DNA from: Pseudorhodobacter sp.
GTDB lineage: Bacteria > Pseudomonadota > Alphaproteobacteria > Rhodobacterales > Rhodobacteraceae
Direction: 5' to 3'
Length of the DNA: 6,030 nucleotides
Assembly: GCA_024641255.1 (NCBI GenBank)
Contig: JAHEDL010000070.1
Span: forward strand, 1-6,030
The notes beneath the pieces were generated by a model. That model was not told where the DNA came from. It did no database searches and saw only the letters and a list, made by a program, of their open reading frames with translations. The translations under genes and the position numbers were made by a program. Positions 1 to 6,030 of this stretch are shown here, in pieces. How positions within the stretch are numbered: position 1 is the stretch's first letter; each line of letters begins with the position of its first letter.

Positions 1-780
1 AAGATCGCCAAAGAGAATTTGGACAAAACCTCGCGCTTTACCGATTGGTCGCGCCGTCCGCTTTCGGTGGCGCAAAGTGATTACGCCCTAGCCGATGTGA
101 CGCATTTGCGGGTGATCTATGAATGGCTGGTGGCGCAGCTGGCCAAGAATGGCCGGCAGGCGTGGGTTGAAGAAGAGCTTGCAGTGCTGACAGATCCTGA
201 AACCTACACTGTGCGCCCCGAAGAGGCATGGTTGCGGGTGAAGACACGCACGACGTCTGGTCGGTTTTTGGGCATTGTCAAAGAATTGGCGCGGTTTCGT
301 GAAGAATATGCCCAAGGCAATAACGTGCCGCGCAGCCGGGTGATGAAGGACGACGCGCTGTTGGAACTGGCCTCGACCCGGCCGACCAATCAAGAAGAAC
401 TTGGGCGGTCGCGCCTGTTGTTGCGCGAAGGGCGCAAGGCAGAAATCGCCGAAGGGATTCTGGCCGCGATCAAATCTGGTATGGAAATGCGGCAAGAAGA
501 TCTGCCGAAGCCCGATCTTTCGCGCGATCAGCTGCAGGTTAATCCGGCTTTGGCCGATTTGCTGCGGGTGCTGTTGAAGGCGAAATCCGAATCCTTGGGC
601 GTGGCCCCGCGTCTGATTGCCTCTGCCGCCGATTTGGATGCAATTGCCGCGGGCGAGCGCAACTTGGAAACCTTGAAAGGCTGGCGCGCCGAGGCCTTTG
701 GCGATGACGCGATGCGGCTTTGCCGTGGCGAAATCGCCTTGTCGGCGAAGGGCACCGAAGTGCGGGTGGTGCGGGTTTAA
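1..780 (+). CDS. rnd: Ribonuclease D, C-terminal part (5' end outside the window)
   Basis: RNase D is a 3'-5' exoribonuclease of the DEDDy family that trims tRNA and other structured RNA 3' ends in the cytoplasm. The frame is open from base 1, so the gene enters from the left; 259 codons plus TAA are visible. A TTG at 19 is only an internal Leu codon. Near the start is SRFTDWSRRPLS followed by YALAD, which fits exonuclease motif III (Y-x3-D; Tyr28 and Asp32 of the visible part), so most of the exonuclease domain with motifs I and II is missing to the left. Residues about 86-161 resemble the first HRDC domain (FREEYAQGNNVPRSRVMKDDALLELA), and about 180-245 resemble the second, weaker HRDC-like domain ending in a conserved-looking APRLIASAADLDAIAAGE segment. 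Family members are about 380 residues long, which fits roughly 120 residues lying outside. The gene converges on the lipoprotein gene, with stop codons 18 bases apart. Identification is by motif and domain order; confidence is high. Confidence 0.93.
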   Translation, partial: KIAKENLDKTSRFTDWSRRPLSVAQSDYALADVTHLRVIYEWLVAQLAKNGRQAWVEEELAVLTDPETYTVRPEEAWLRVKTRTTSGRFLGIVKELARFREEYAQGNNVPRSRVMKDDALLELASTRPTNQEELGRSRLLLREGRKAEIAEGILAAIKSGMEMRQEDLPKPDLSRDQLQVNPALADLLRVLLKAKSESLGVAPRLIASAADLDAIAAGERNLETLKGWRAEAFGDDAMRLCRGEIALSAKGTEVRVVRV

Positions 781-788
781 CCCCGCAC
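769..788. terminator. Short GC-rich hairpin over the rnd stop codon, weak bidirectional terminator candidate
   Basis: A perfect 7-base-pair stem (GTGCGGG with CCCGCAC) and a 6-base loop enclose the TAA of rnd. It lies in the 18-base gap between two convergent genes, where a terminator usable from both sides would be expected. No T-run follows on either strand, so it is not a canonical intrinsic terminator. It may only slow the polymerase or protect RNA ends, or it may be chance in GC-rich DNA. Confidence 0.35.
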
Positions 789-798
789 GCCCCAAGCG

Positions 799-1248
799 TT
801 AACGGCGGCTGGAACGGGCGTTGTTGGCGCCTTGCACGACGATGTTGCTGATGCCGTCAAGTTTGATGTTTGACAGATTGTAAGCCACGGTAATTTCCCG
901 GGACTGCTGGTTTACAACGCCGGTAGCAGTGATCGGCGGGAAGACGTGAAACTCCAGCACCAGCGTGCCGTTTTCGTCAACCGGTTGCGGCACAAGTTCG
1001 GCTTCCCACCAGCCTTGGGTCGGCGGCAGGCCGGTCGCGCGCACGATTGCACCACCGGGGTAGGATTCGACCACCATCGACAGCACGTCGGCTACCAGCG
1101 GGCGCGGATCAGCCGGGGCTTCGGTTGACACCACTTCCACCGGTTGCGACCGTTTGAACCAATTCAGCGGGTTCAGCTTGCCGCTGAAACCACCGCAGGC
1201 GGTCAGGGCGCTGAGGGCAAGGACGGCAACGGTCAGACGAAGGCGCAT
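799..1248 (-). CDS. Small putative outer-membrane lipoprotein, function unknown
   Basis: The gene encodes 149 residues. The N-terminus is a typical lipoprotein signal: basic MRLRL, a hydrophobic stretch, then the lipobox LTAC with the cysteine at residue 18, cleaved and lipidated in the standard model. Gly rather than Asp follows the cysteine, which by the Lol sorting rule known from enterobacteria would favour the outer membrane. The mature part has a short NPLNWF motif at about residues 26-31, a likely flexible segment, then a compact, probably beta-rich domain (about 50-140) with the phrase VRATGLPPTQGWWEAELVP, ending in a basic tail. The ATG at 1248 was chosen over a longer in-frame start at 1338 because AGGA lies 8 bases upstream (1260-1257) and the signal peptide then begins at residue 1. 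I recall similar conserved hypothetical lipoproteins in Rhodobacterales but no assigned function. It converges on rnd and diverges from sufE, so it appears to be transcribed alone. Confidence 0.85.
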   Translation of the reverse strand: MRLRLTVAVLALSALTACGGFSGKLNPLNWFKRSQPVEVVSTEAPADPRPLVADVLSMVVESYPGGAIVRATGLPPTQGWWEAELVPQPVDENGTLVLEFHVFPPITATGVVNQQSREITVAYNLSNIKLDGISNIVVQGANNARSSRR

Positions 1249-1256
1249 GTTGGAAT

Positions 1257-1260
1257 TCCT
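1257..1260 (-). promoter_or_regulatory. Ribosome binding site that fixes the lipoprotein start
   Basis: On the minus strand AGGA stands 8 bases before the ATG at 1248. It supports this start over the upstream in-frame alternative at 1338, which would put 30 polar residues before the signal peptide. Confidence 0.65.
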
Positions 1261-1358
1261 GTGGTTGCTTCCTTTGGGTAGCCGATCAAGGGGCGTTTGA
1301 AAAGGCCGCTTGGGCTGGACCTTTGGCGTGGCGCGCATTAGCTAAGATGGCCAGTGAT

Positions 1359-1362
1359 GGAG
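1359..1362 (+). promoter_or_regulatory. Ribosome binding site that decides the sufE start
   Basis: GGAG stands 6 bases before the ATG at 1369. Two other in-frame starts exist, GTG at 1354 and ATG at 1357, but neither has a comparable Shine-Dalgarno sequence. The 120-base divergent gap (1249-1368) should hold the promoters for both sufE and the lipoprotein gene; I could not point to convincing -35/-10 pairs in it. Confidence 0.6.
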
Positions 1363-1368
1363 ACGCCG

Positions 1369-1770
1369 ATGGCCACGCCCGCCTTTGAAGACATTGCCGA
1401 AACCTTCGAGTTTCTGGACGATTGGGAAGACCGCTATCGCCATGTGATCGAATTGGGCAAGGCGATGCCCGCGCTTGACGACAGTTTCAAGGTGTCAGCC
1501 CTGAAAGTGGATGGCTGCGCGTCGCAGGTCTGGCTGCGCCCGGTGATCGAAAACGGCGTCTTTGATTTTCAGGGCGATTCCGATGCGATGATTGTGCGCG
1601 GCTTGATCGCGGTGCTGCACGCGCTTTATTCCGGTTTGCCCCTGGCCGATGTGGGCCGCGTGGATGCGCATGCTGAATTGGGGCGGCTGGGTTTGAACGA
1701 ACATCTGTCGTCGCAGCGGTCAAACGGGCTGCGCGCGATGGTCGAACGTATTCGCAAGGTTTCAGCCTAG
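1369..1770 (+). CDS. sufE: SufE family sulfur-acceptor protein (cysteine desulfuration)
   Basis: SufE accepts persulfide sulfur from the cysteine desulfurase SufS and passes it to the SufBCD scaffold for Fe-S cluster assembly in the cytoplasm. The 133-residue product has the usual length of the family (E. coli SufE is 138). It starts MATPAFEDIAETFEFLDDW and carries the signature VDGCASQVW, in which Cys50 matches the sulfur-accepting cysteine (Cys51 in E. coli). A hydrophobic middle (IVRGLIAVLHALYSGLP) and the C-terminal HLSSQRSNGLRAM at about 112-124 are also typical. The ATG at 1369 is preferred because of its ribosome binding site; starts at 1354 or 1357 would add 5 or 4 residues. No sufS or sufBCD lies within the window, so the gene is unlinked here. 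Its stop overlaps the end of the opposing DUF427 gene by 9 bases. Confidence is very high for the family. Confidence 0.96.
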   Translation: MATPAFEDIAETFEFLDDWEDRYRHVIELGKAMPALDDSFKVSALKVDGCASQVWLRPVIENGVFDFQGDSDAMIVRGLIAVLHALYSGLPLADVGRVDAHAELGRLGLNEHLSSQRSNGLRAMVERIRKVSA

Positions 1771-2100
1771 GCTGACTTTATCGGGGTAAAACGCCAGATA
1801 GCCACGAATAGCCTCGCAACCGGGCAACGGCGCCTCGTACGACCAAGCTGCGTTTTCCAACAGCCCGCTATTGGTTCGAAGCGCAAAGTAAGAGGCGTTG
1901 CCCTTCCAAGGACAGTTGGTTGACTTCGCCATCTTTTCTAGCCGTGCCATATTGATGTCGCTGCGCGGAATGTAGGTAACCGGTGGGTAGTCTGCTTCTT
2001 GTAAAACCAGCGCCTGTGCGGTTTTCCCAAGCGTATAACCTGCCACCGTAACCGTCACCGGGGCAGGGGCTGCGCTGATTTTGATGCGATCACTGCTCAC
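1762..2100 (-). CDS. DUF427 domain protein, function unknown
   Basis: The 112-residue protein is essentially one DUF427 (PF04248) domain. The family marks are clear: YPPVTYIPRSDI at about residues 38-49, CPWKGNASYF at about 63-72, NAAWSYEAP at about 83-91, and the closing GYLAFYPDKV at about 100-109. No signal peptide or membrane segment is seen, so it should be cytoplasmic. The biochemical role is not established; I do not assign one. The start is taken as GTG at 2100, which shares bases with the TGA of the aminopeptidase gene (GTGA, 4-base overlap). No clear Shine-Dalgarno sequence precedes it, which fits translation by ribosomes finishing the upstream gene. A longer reading frame to 2196 would add 32 residues that overlap the aminopeptidase and lack family character. 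The 3' end overlaps sufE by 9 bases, tail to tail. Confidence 0.9.
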   Translation of the reverse strand: MSSDRIKISAAPAPVTVTVAGYTLGKTAQALVLQEADYPPVTYIPRSDINMARLEKMAKSTNCPWKGNASYFALRTNSGLLENAAWSYEAPLPGCEAIRGYLAFYPDKVSLG

Positions 2101-3902
2101 AATGGCGCGCAGGCATTTTGGCACCACGCCAAGGCCTGTGCCGAAAGACGCGGCGCAAGCTTTGCCAACACCTCGGCATGATAGGCATTCAGCCAATCGC
2201 GATCGCCGGGAGAAAGCTGCCCCGTTACGATCAGGCGGCGGTCAAACGGCACAAACGTCAAGGTTTCAAAGCAAAGTTGGCTGCGTTCGGGGTCGCCACC
2301 GGGCAGGGCAGGGGCCGGTTGCACCACAATCAGGTTTTCCAGACGAATGCCGAATTCACCCTCCCGATAATATCCCGGCTCGTTTGACAGAATCATACCG
2401 GGCTCCAAAGGCACTTCGGAAATCCGCGATAGCCGCTGCGGGCCTTCATGCACCGACAAAAATGCACCCACGCCGTGCCCGGTGCCGTGATTGAAATCTT
2501 GCCCGGCCAGCCAAAGCGCATAGCGGGCCAGCGGATCAAGATCGCGTCCCGCATAGCCCTTGGGCCAGCGCAGGCGGCTGATCGCAATGGTGCCCTGCAG
2601 CACACGGGTAAAACAGCTACGGGCATAATCGCCGGGGTCGCCCACTGGCACGGTGCGGGTGATATCGGTGGTGCCATCCAGATATTGCGCGCCAGAATCC
2701 ACCAGCAGCAATTCGTTGCGACCAAGCTGGCGGTTTGATTCTTCAGTCACCCGATAATGCATGATCGCGCCATTCGGCCCCGATCCGCAGATGGTATCGA
2801 ACGAAATGTCATGCAGCGCGTTGGTGGCGCGGCGAAAGCCTTCCAGCGCCCGCACAACGTCAATTTCGCTTAACCCCGGGGTGGTGCTGTGGTCGTCAAG
2901 CCAGCACAGAAATTCGACCATCGCCGCGCCGTCGCGCAGATGCGCGTCGCGCATGCCTTGGATCTCTGCTCCGGTCTTGCAGGCCTTGGGCAAACGGCAA
3001 GGGTCATCGCCCCAAGCCACAGCAACCCCCGCGTCGGTCAATTCCATCGACACCGCAAGCGGGGCGGTGGCGCGGTCAACCCGAACCGGCCCTTGCAGGG
3101 CGCGCAGTGCTGCAACAAAGGCCGAAGGCGGCTGCAGCGCAACCTGCGCCCCCAGATGCGCGCGCGCCGCGCCGTCAAACTTGGCCTCATCGGCAAATAA
3201 CGTGACCTGACCGTCAGTCTGCAAGATTGCCAGCGCATGCAACACCGGATTACGTGGCACATCGGCACCGCGCAGATTCAACAGCCAACAAATCGAATCC
3301 GGCAAGGTAATAACCGCTGCCGACTGCCCTGCCGCCCGCAATCCTTCGGCCAACCGCGCGCGCTTGCTTTGCGATGTTTCCCCGGCCAAGGCGTCCGGGT
3401 GGGCAAACGCCTTGCCGATGGGCGCCGCAGGCTGATCTGGCCAGATACGGTCGACCATATTGGCGACAGGCCGCAAACTGCCCGGATGTTGCGCCAAAGC
3501 GGCTTCAATCTTGGCGATCTCATCGGCGGTATGCAGCCACGGATCATAGCCCACGACACCTTCCGCCAGATGCTCGGCAAGCCATGCCCCCGGTAACACG
3601 TCTGGCCACGGCACGGGCGTGAAATGCGCCAGATCGACCTGACCTTTCACCTGCGTGCGGTAGCGCCCGTCAATAAACACCCCCGCCACATCGGGCAAAA
3701 CAATGCAAAACCCAGCCGACCCGGTAAATCCGGTCAGCCACTGCAACCGCTCGTCCCGCGCGGCAACGTATTCGCCCTGATGTATGTCGGCGCGCGGGAT
3801 GATAAACCCGGCCAACCCTTCGGTCTGCAGAACCGCGCGCAGGCGGGCCAAGCGATCCGGGCCTTGGGCCGCAGAGGCCTGGGTGTCAAAGGTTTGAAAC
3901 AT
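2097..3902 (-). CDS. pepP: Xaa-Pro aminopeptidase (aminopeptidase P, family M24B), long three-domain type
   Basis: The enzyme removes an N-terminal residue when proline is second, using a dinuclear metal centre (usually Mn2+); it should act in the cytoplasm because no signal peptide is seen. The 601-residue length matches the long eukaryotic-like APP1 form (human XPNPEP1, about 620) and not the shorter E. coli PepP (about 440). Domain order: creatinase-N domain I (about 15-140), second creatinase-like domain II (about 150-310), pita-bread M24 catalytic domain (about 315-535) and a C-terminal extension. All five expected metal ligands are present: Asp402 and Asp413 (VDSGAQYLDGTTDITRT), His476 (HGTGHGVG), Glu508 (SNEPGYY) and Glu522 (IRLENL); His382 and His485 match the active-site histidines. 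The ATG at 3902 has AAGGG 6 bases upstream; the frame is open further upstream into cobT, but those residues lack family character. It follows cobT after 70 bases and is coupled to the DUF427 gene by GTGA. The symbol is by family and could be given differently. Confidence 0.94.
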   Translation of the reverse strand: MFQTFDTQASAAQGPDRLARLRAVLQTEGLAGFIIPRADIHQGEYVAARDERLQWLTGFTGSAGFCIVLPDVAGVFIDGRYRTQVKGQVDLAHFTPVPWPDVLPGAWLAEHLAEGVVGYDPWLHTADEIAKIEAALAQHPGSLRPVANMVDRIWPDQPAAPIGKAFAHPDALAGETSQSKRARLAEGLRAAGQSAAVITLPDSICWLLNLRGADVPRNPVLHALAILQTDGQVTLFADEAKFDGAARAHLGAQVALQPPSAFVAALRALQGPVRVDRATAPLAVSMELTDAGVAVAWGDDPCRLPKACKTGAEIQGMRDAHLRDGAAMVEFLCWLDDHSTTPGLSEIDVVRALEGFRRATNALHDISFDTICGSGPNGAIMHYRVTEESNRQLGRNELLLVDSGAQYLDGTTDITRTVPVGDPGDYARSCFTRVLQGTIAISRLRWPKGYAGRDLDPLARYALWLAGQDFNHGTGHGVGAFLSVHEGPQRLSRISEVPLEPGMILSNEPGYYREGEFGIRLENLIVVQPAPALPGGDPERSQLCFETLTFVPFDRRLIVTGQLSPGDRDWLNAYHAEVLAKLAPRLSAQALAWCQNACAPL

Positions 3903-3922
3903 CCTAAGCCCTTTCACATTGG

Positions 3923-3968
3923 AAAAAATATCCTGGGGTGAGGCCGCAGGCCGAGGGGCAAAGCCCCT
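3923..3968 (-). terminator. Double hairpin with T-run between cobT and pepP, putative terminator or attenuator
   Basis: In minus-strand order, four bases after the cobT stop comes a perfect stem AGGGGC-TTT-GCCCCT (3968-3954), then GGCC-TGC-GGCC (3952-3942), then a 13-base spacer and six T (3928-3923). The T-run is too far from the second stem for a textbook intrinsic terminator. The whole string resembles a palindromic motif I remember at many gene ends in Rhodobacterales genomes, so it may be a dispersed repeat. It ends only about 20 bases before the pepP start codon, with the pepP ribosome binding site (3913-3909) directly after it, leaving no room for a separate promoter. Confidence 0.5.
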
Positions 3969-3972
3969 GACC

Positions 3973-5844
3973 TTATCCGGCCCGCCGCAATCCTGCCGCG
4001 CGCGCGCGTTTCTTTGGGTCAGCGTCAAACAAGCCGGCCAATTGTTCGGTCATTGCCCCCGCCAGTTGTTCGACATCGGTGATTGTCACGGCGCGCTGAT
4101 AATACCGCGTCACGTCATGGCCGATGCCGATTGCAATCAACTCAACAGCTTTGCGGCGTTCCACCATGGCGATCACGTCGCGCAGGTGTTTTTCCAGAAA
4201 GTTCGCGGGATTAACCGACAAGGTGCTGTCATCAACCGGCGCGCCGTCGGAAATCACCATCAGGATTCGCCGGGCCTCGGGGCGGGCCAACATGCGGCGG
4301 TGCGCCCATTCAAGCGCCTCGCCATCGATGTTTTCCTTCAAAAGCCCCTCTTTCATCATCAGCCCAAGGTTGGGCCGAACCCGCCGCCATGGTGCGTCGG
4401 CAGATTTATAGATGATATGGCGCAGGTCATTCAGGCGTCCCGGCTGTTGTGGCCGACCTTGTGCCAGCCAACGCTCGCGGCTTTGGCCGCCTTTCCACGC
4501 CCGCGTGGTAAAGCCCAAAATCTCGACCTTGACCGAGCAGCGTTCTAGGGTGCGCGCCAGCACGTCGGCGCAGATCGCGGCAATCGAAATCGGGCGGCCC
4601 CGCATCGAACCTGAATTGTCCAAAAGCAGCGTCACGCAGGTGTCGCGGAATTCGGTGTCTTTTTCTTGCTTGAACGACAGCGGCGTCGTCGGGTTTGCCA
4701 CCACCCGTGCCAAGCGTCCAGCATCCAGCGTGCCTTCTTCCAGATCAAACAGCCAGCTGCGGTTTTGCTGGGCTTGCAGGCGGCGCTGCAGTTTGTTGGC
4801 AAGGCGGCTGACCGCGCCCTTCAGCGGTTCCAACTGTTGATCAAGATAGGCGCGCAGCCGCTCCAGCTCTGCCGGTTCAGCCAGTTCTTCCGCCCGGATT
4901 TCTTCATCAAAATCGGTGGTATAGACGGTGTAGTTCGGGTCTGCGTCGGAATAGGGGGCAGGCGGCGGCGGTTCCAGCGGGGCCTCGCCCTCTGGCAATT
5001 CGGCCTCGTCGCCCTGCTCCATATCGGCAGAGTCTTCCATCGTGACTTGCGCCTGACTTTCGTCCTGCTGCTCTTCTTGCGATTGTTCGGGCGAGGCTTC
5101 GCTGTCTTCCGAATCCTGCTCTTCTTCACCGGCAGAGTCGGGGGCGTCCTGATCTTCTTGCGCGTCGTCGCCGCTGTCTTGATCTTCGGGCTGATCGGGG
5201 TCGTCGCCCAATTGGTCGCCATAGCCCAAGTCGGCAATCAGCTTGCGGGTCAGGCGGGCAAAGGCGGCTTGGTCGGCCAGCGCATCGTCAATATTTTCCA
5301 GCGTGACGCCAGCCTGCTGTTCGATAAAGCCGCGCCACATTTCCATCACTGTGGCGGCGCCTTTTGGCAGATCACGCCCGGTTGCCAGATGGCGCACAAG
5401 GTATCCGGCAGCAACCGAAAGCGGAGCATCTTCGCGTTTGACAAGGCCGTGATAGCCTTTGCGATCTGCCTCATAGGCGATCTTGGCGTCAATGTTGCCC
5501 GCGGTGCCGGGCATCGCACGCGCGCCGACGGCTTCGCAACGGGCGGTTTCCATTGCATCGTAAATTTCGCGCGCCAAGGGGCCGGTTGGGGCATAGCGCG
5601 CCGCAGTCGCCTCGTTATGAAACTTGCGGCGCAGCGCGAAGGCGTCGGCGGTGCCGCGCGCCAGCAGCACTTCGTCGCGCGTCATCCGACGCGACACTTG
5701 CGGCAGACGGATGCCTTCCTTGTTCATGCCTGCCGGATCGACGGAATAGGTCACCGTCATATCCGGGTCGTTGGCCATGGTCTTAGTAGCCTCGGCCAAG
5801 GCTTTCTTGAACGGATCGGCGGGGTTGTCGGTTGGTTTGGTCAT
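3973..5844 (-). CDS. cobT: Aerobic cobaltochelatase subunit CobT
   Basis: CobT works with CobS and CobN in the ATP-dependent insertion of Co2+ into hydrogenobyrinic acid a,c-diamide in aerobic cobalamin synthesis (cytoplasmic). The product is 623 residues, close to the characterised Pseudomonas denitrificans protein (about 630). Residues 1-205 form the CobT N-terminal domain. Residues 202-316 contain no Lys, Arg or His and are rich in Asp, Glu, Gln and Ser, the acidic linker typical of chelatase VWA subunits, ending in a proline run (PPPPAP). A helical stretch follows (about 317-365), then a VWA domain from about 400 to 605. Its MIDAS motif DNSGSM (Asp409, Ser411, Ser413) is intact, with a Thr in GFTT (about 445-446) and Asp533 in SDGAP as further likely metal-site residues. 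Start: ATG at 5844 with GAG 7 bases upstream; a TTG at 5856 is a weaker alternative adding four residues. It follows cobS by 66 bases on the same strand, the expected pairing. This cobT should not be confused with the phosphoribosyltransferase that bears the same symbol in enteric bacteria. Confidence 0.97.
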   Translation of the reverse strand: MTKPTDNPADPFKKALAEATKTMANDPDMTVTYSVDPAGMNKEGIRLPQVSRRMTRDEVLLARGTADAFALRRKFHNEATAARYAPTGPLAREIYDAMETARCEAVGARAMPGTAGNIDAKIAYEADRKGYHGLVKREDAPLSVAAGYLVRHLATGRDLPKGAATVMEMWRGFIEQQAGVTLENIDDALADQAAFARLTRKLIADLGYGDQLGDDPDQPEDQDSGDDAQEDQDAPDSAGEEEQDSEDSEASPEQSQEEQQDESQAQVTMEDSADMEQGDEAELPEGEAPLEPPPPAPYSDADPNYTVYTTDFDEEIRAEELAEPAELERLRAYLDQQLEPLKGAVSRLANKLQRRLQAQQNRSWLFDLEEGTLDAGRLARVVANPTTPLSFKQEKDTEFRDTCVTLLLDNSGSMRGRPISIAAICADVLARTLERCSVKVEILGFTTRAWKGGQSRERWLAQGRPQQPGRLNDLRHIIYKSADAPWRRVRPNLGLMMKEGLLKENIDGEALEWAHRRMLARPEARRILMVISDGAPVDDSTLSVNPANFLEKHLRDVIAMVERRKAVELIAIGIGHDVTRYYQRAVTITDVEQLAGAMTEQLAGLFDADPKKRARAAGLRRAG

Positions 5845-5875
5845 GATCCGTCTCAATCCGTTCAGGCTGGTCGGT

Positions 5876-5904
5876 GCGGCGCGCGGGGCGAAACCCCGCG
5901 CCGC
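5876..5904 (-). repeat. Strong intercistronic hairpin between cobS and cobT
   Basis: In minus-strand order a perfect 8-base-pair stem GCGCGGGG/CCCCGCGC (5901-5894 with 5888-5881) closes a 5-base loop TTTCG, and three further pairs form beyond a two-base bulge (5902-5904 with 5876-5878). It begins about 6 bases after the cobS stop. No T-run follows, so it is unlikely to terminate transcription by itself; an RNA-stability or processing element between two co-transcribed genes is a reasonable guess. Its core GGGGTTTCGCCCC differs at two positions from the core after cobT (GGGGCTTTGCCCC). Confidence 0.6.
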
Positions 5905-5910
5905 GCAGTC

Positions 5911-6030
5911 TTATTTCATCGCCATAGAGGCTGCCGACTCTGGCAGTTCTTCGGCAAAGCAACGCTGGTAGAATTCGGCAACGGTCTGACGTTCCAATTC
6001 GTCGCATTTGTTCAGGAACGAAAGGCGGAA
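5911..6030 (-). CDS. cobS: Aerobic cobaltochelatase subunit CobS, C-terminal end only (5' end outside the window)
   Basis: The last 39 codons plus TAA are visible; the gene continues past the right edge. The translation begins [12 protein letters not shown] (residues 3-14 of the fragment) and continues with [16 protein letters not shown], which matches what I recall of the CobS C-terminus; the Walker A/B motifs of this MoxR-type AAA+ ATPase must lie outside. CobS forms the hexameric ATPase ring that, with CobT, drives the CobN subunit. The position directly upstream of cobT on the same strand strongly supports the call. There is no sign of a frameshift. This symbol is also used for cobalamin synthase in other bacteria, which is a different protein. 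Confidence 0.88.
   Translation of the reverse strand, partial: FRLSFLNKCDELERQTVAEFYQRCFAEELPESAASMAMK

Noticed and set aside
88..795. Long open frame (235 codons) antisense to rnd
   Set aside because: It lies wholly opposite a well-supported gene, its translation is low-complexity and rich in Gln, Arg, Gly and Phe without domain marks, and it reflects codon bias of GC-rich DNA.
1249..1368. Candidate -35/-10 pairs in the lipoprotein-sufE divergent gap (for example TTGGCG with TAAGAT)
   Set aside because: Spacing is wrong and matches are weak; the gap must contain promoters, but I cannot place them from sequence alone.
2448..3210. Several plus-strand open frames opposite pepP
   Set aside because: All are antisense to the conserved catalytic and middle domains of the aminopeptidase, and their translations are compositionally biased.
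3737..3743. GCCACTG, a string that also occurs in cobalamin riboswitches, close to cobT
   Set aside because: It lies inside the pepP coding region on the non-coding strand, with no surrounding B12-box context or leader; a 7-base match is expected by chance.
3903..4028. Longer N-terminus for the aminopeptidase, starting inside cobT
   Set aside because: The extra 42 residues would be translated through the hairpins, lack family character, and the ATG at 3902 has a good ribosome binding site.
3919..4548. Open frame of 209 codons on the plus strand opposite the cobT 3' half
   Set aside because: It runs antisense to the VWA domain of CobT, with no recognisable motif or ribosome binding site; a shadow of a real gene.
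1..6030. Mobile elements, CRISPR, tRNA/rRNA, toxin-antitoxin or defence genes
   Set aside because: No terminal inverted repeats, transposase motifs, direct repeat arrays or RNA gene folds were seen; all space is filled by housekeeping-type genes with similar composition.

Overview
The window looks like ordinary chromosome from an alphaproteobacterium, most likely order Rhodobacterales (Rhodobacteraceae/Paracoccaceae). This rests on GC-rich DNA, Cob-type genes of the aerobic vitamin B12 pathway, a SufE and a long three-domain aminopeptidase P of the kind common in that group, and short GC-rich palindromes after genes. The assignment is from remembered family resemblance, not from a search.

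Layout, left to right. Positions 1-780 (+) hold the C-terminal two thirds of ribonuclease D. It converges on a small lipoprotein gene of unknown function (799-1248, -). A 120-base divergent gap separates that gene from sufE (1369-1770, +). SufE then meets the left-pointing half of the window tail to tail, with a 9-base overlap. On the minus strand, in transcription order, lie the end of cobS (5911 to the right edge), cobT (3973-5844), an aminopeptidase P (2097-3902) and a DUF427 protein (1762-2100). The last two are joined by a GTGA stop/start overlap. Coding density is very high: the only non-coding stretches are 18, 120, 70 and 66 bases, so no gap reaches 300 bases.

How the genes work together. 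CobS (AAA+ ATPase) and CobT (VWA/MIDAS protein) are the two small subunits of the aerobic cobaltochelatase. With CobN, which is not in this window, they insert cobalt into the corrin ring. The aminopeptidase P and the DUF427 protein look translationally coupled to each other. They are separated from cobT by two hairpins and a run of six T, so whether they share the cob transcript is open. RNase D (RNA 3'-end processing) and SufE (sulfur transfer for Fe-S clusters) are unrelated housekeeping genes.

I found no mobile element, CRISPR array, tRNA/rRNA, riboswitch or defence system, and no sign of an undescribed multi-gene system. The most interesting points are the near-identical hairpin cores just after cobS and cobT, the placement of the second one immediately upstream of the aminopeptidase start, the 115-residue stretch without basic residues in CobT, and the uncharacterised lipoprotein and DUF427 genes.
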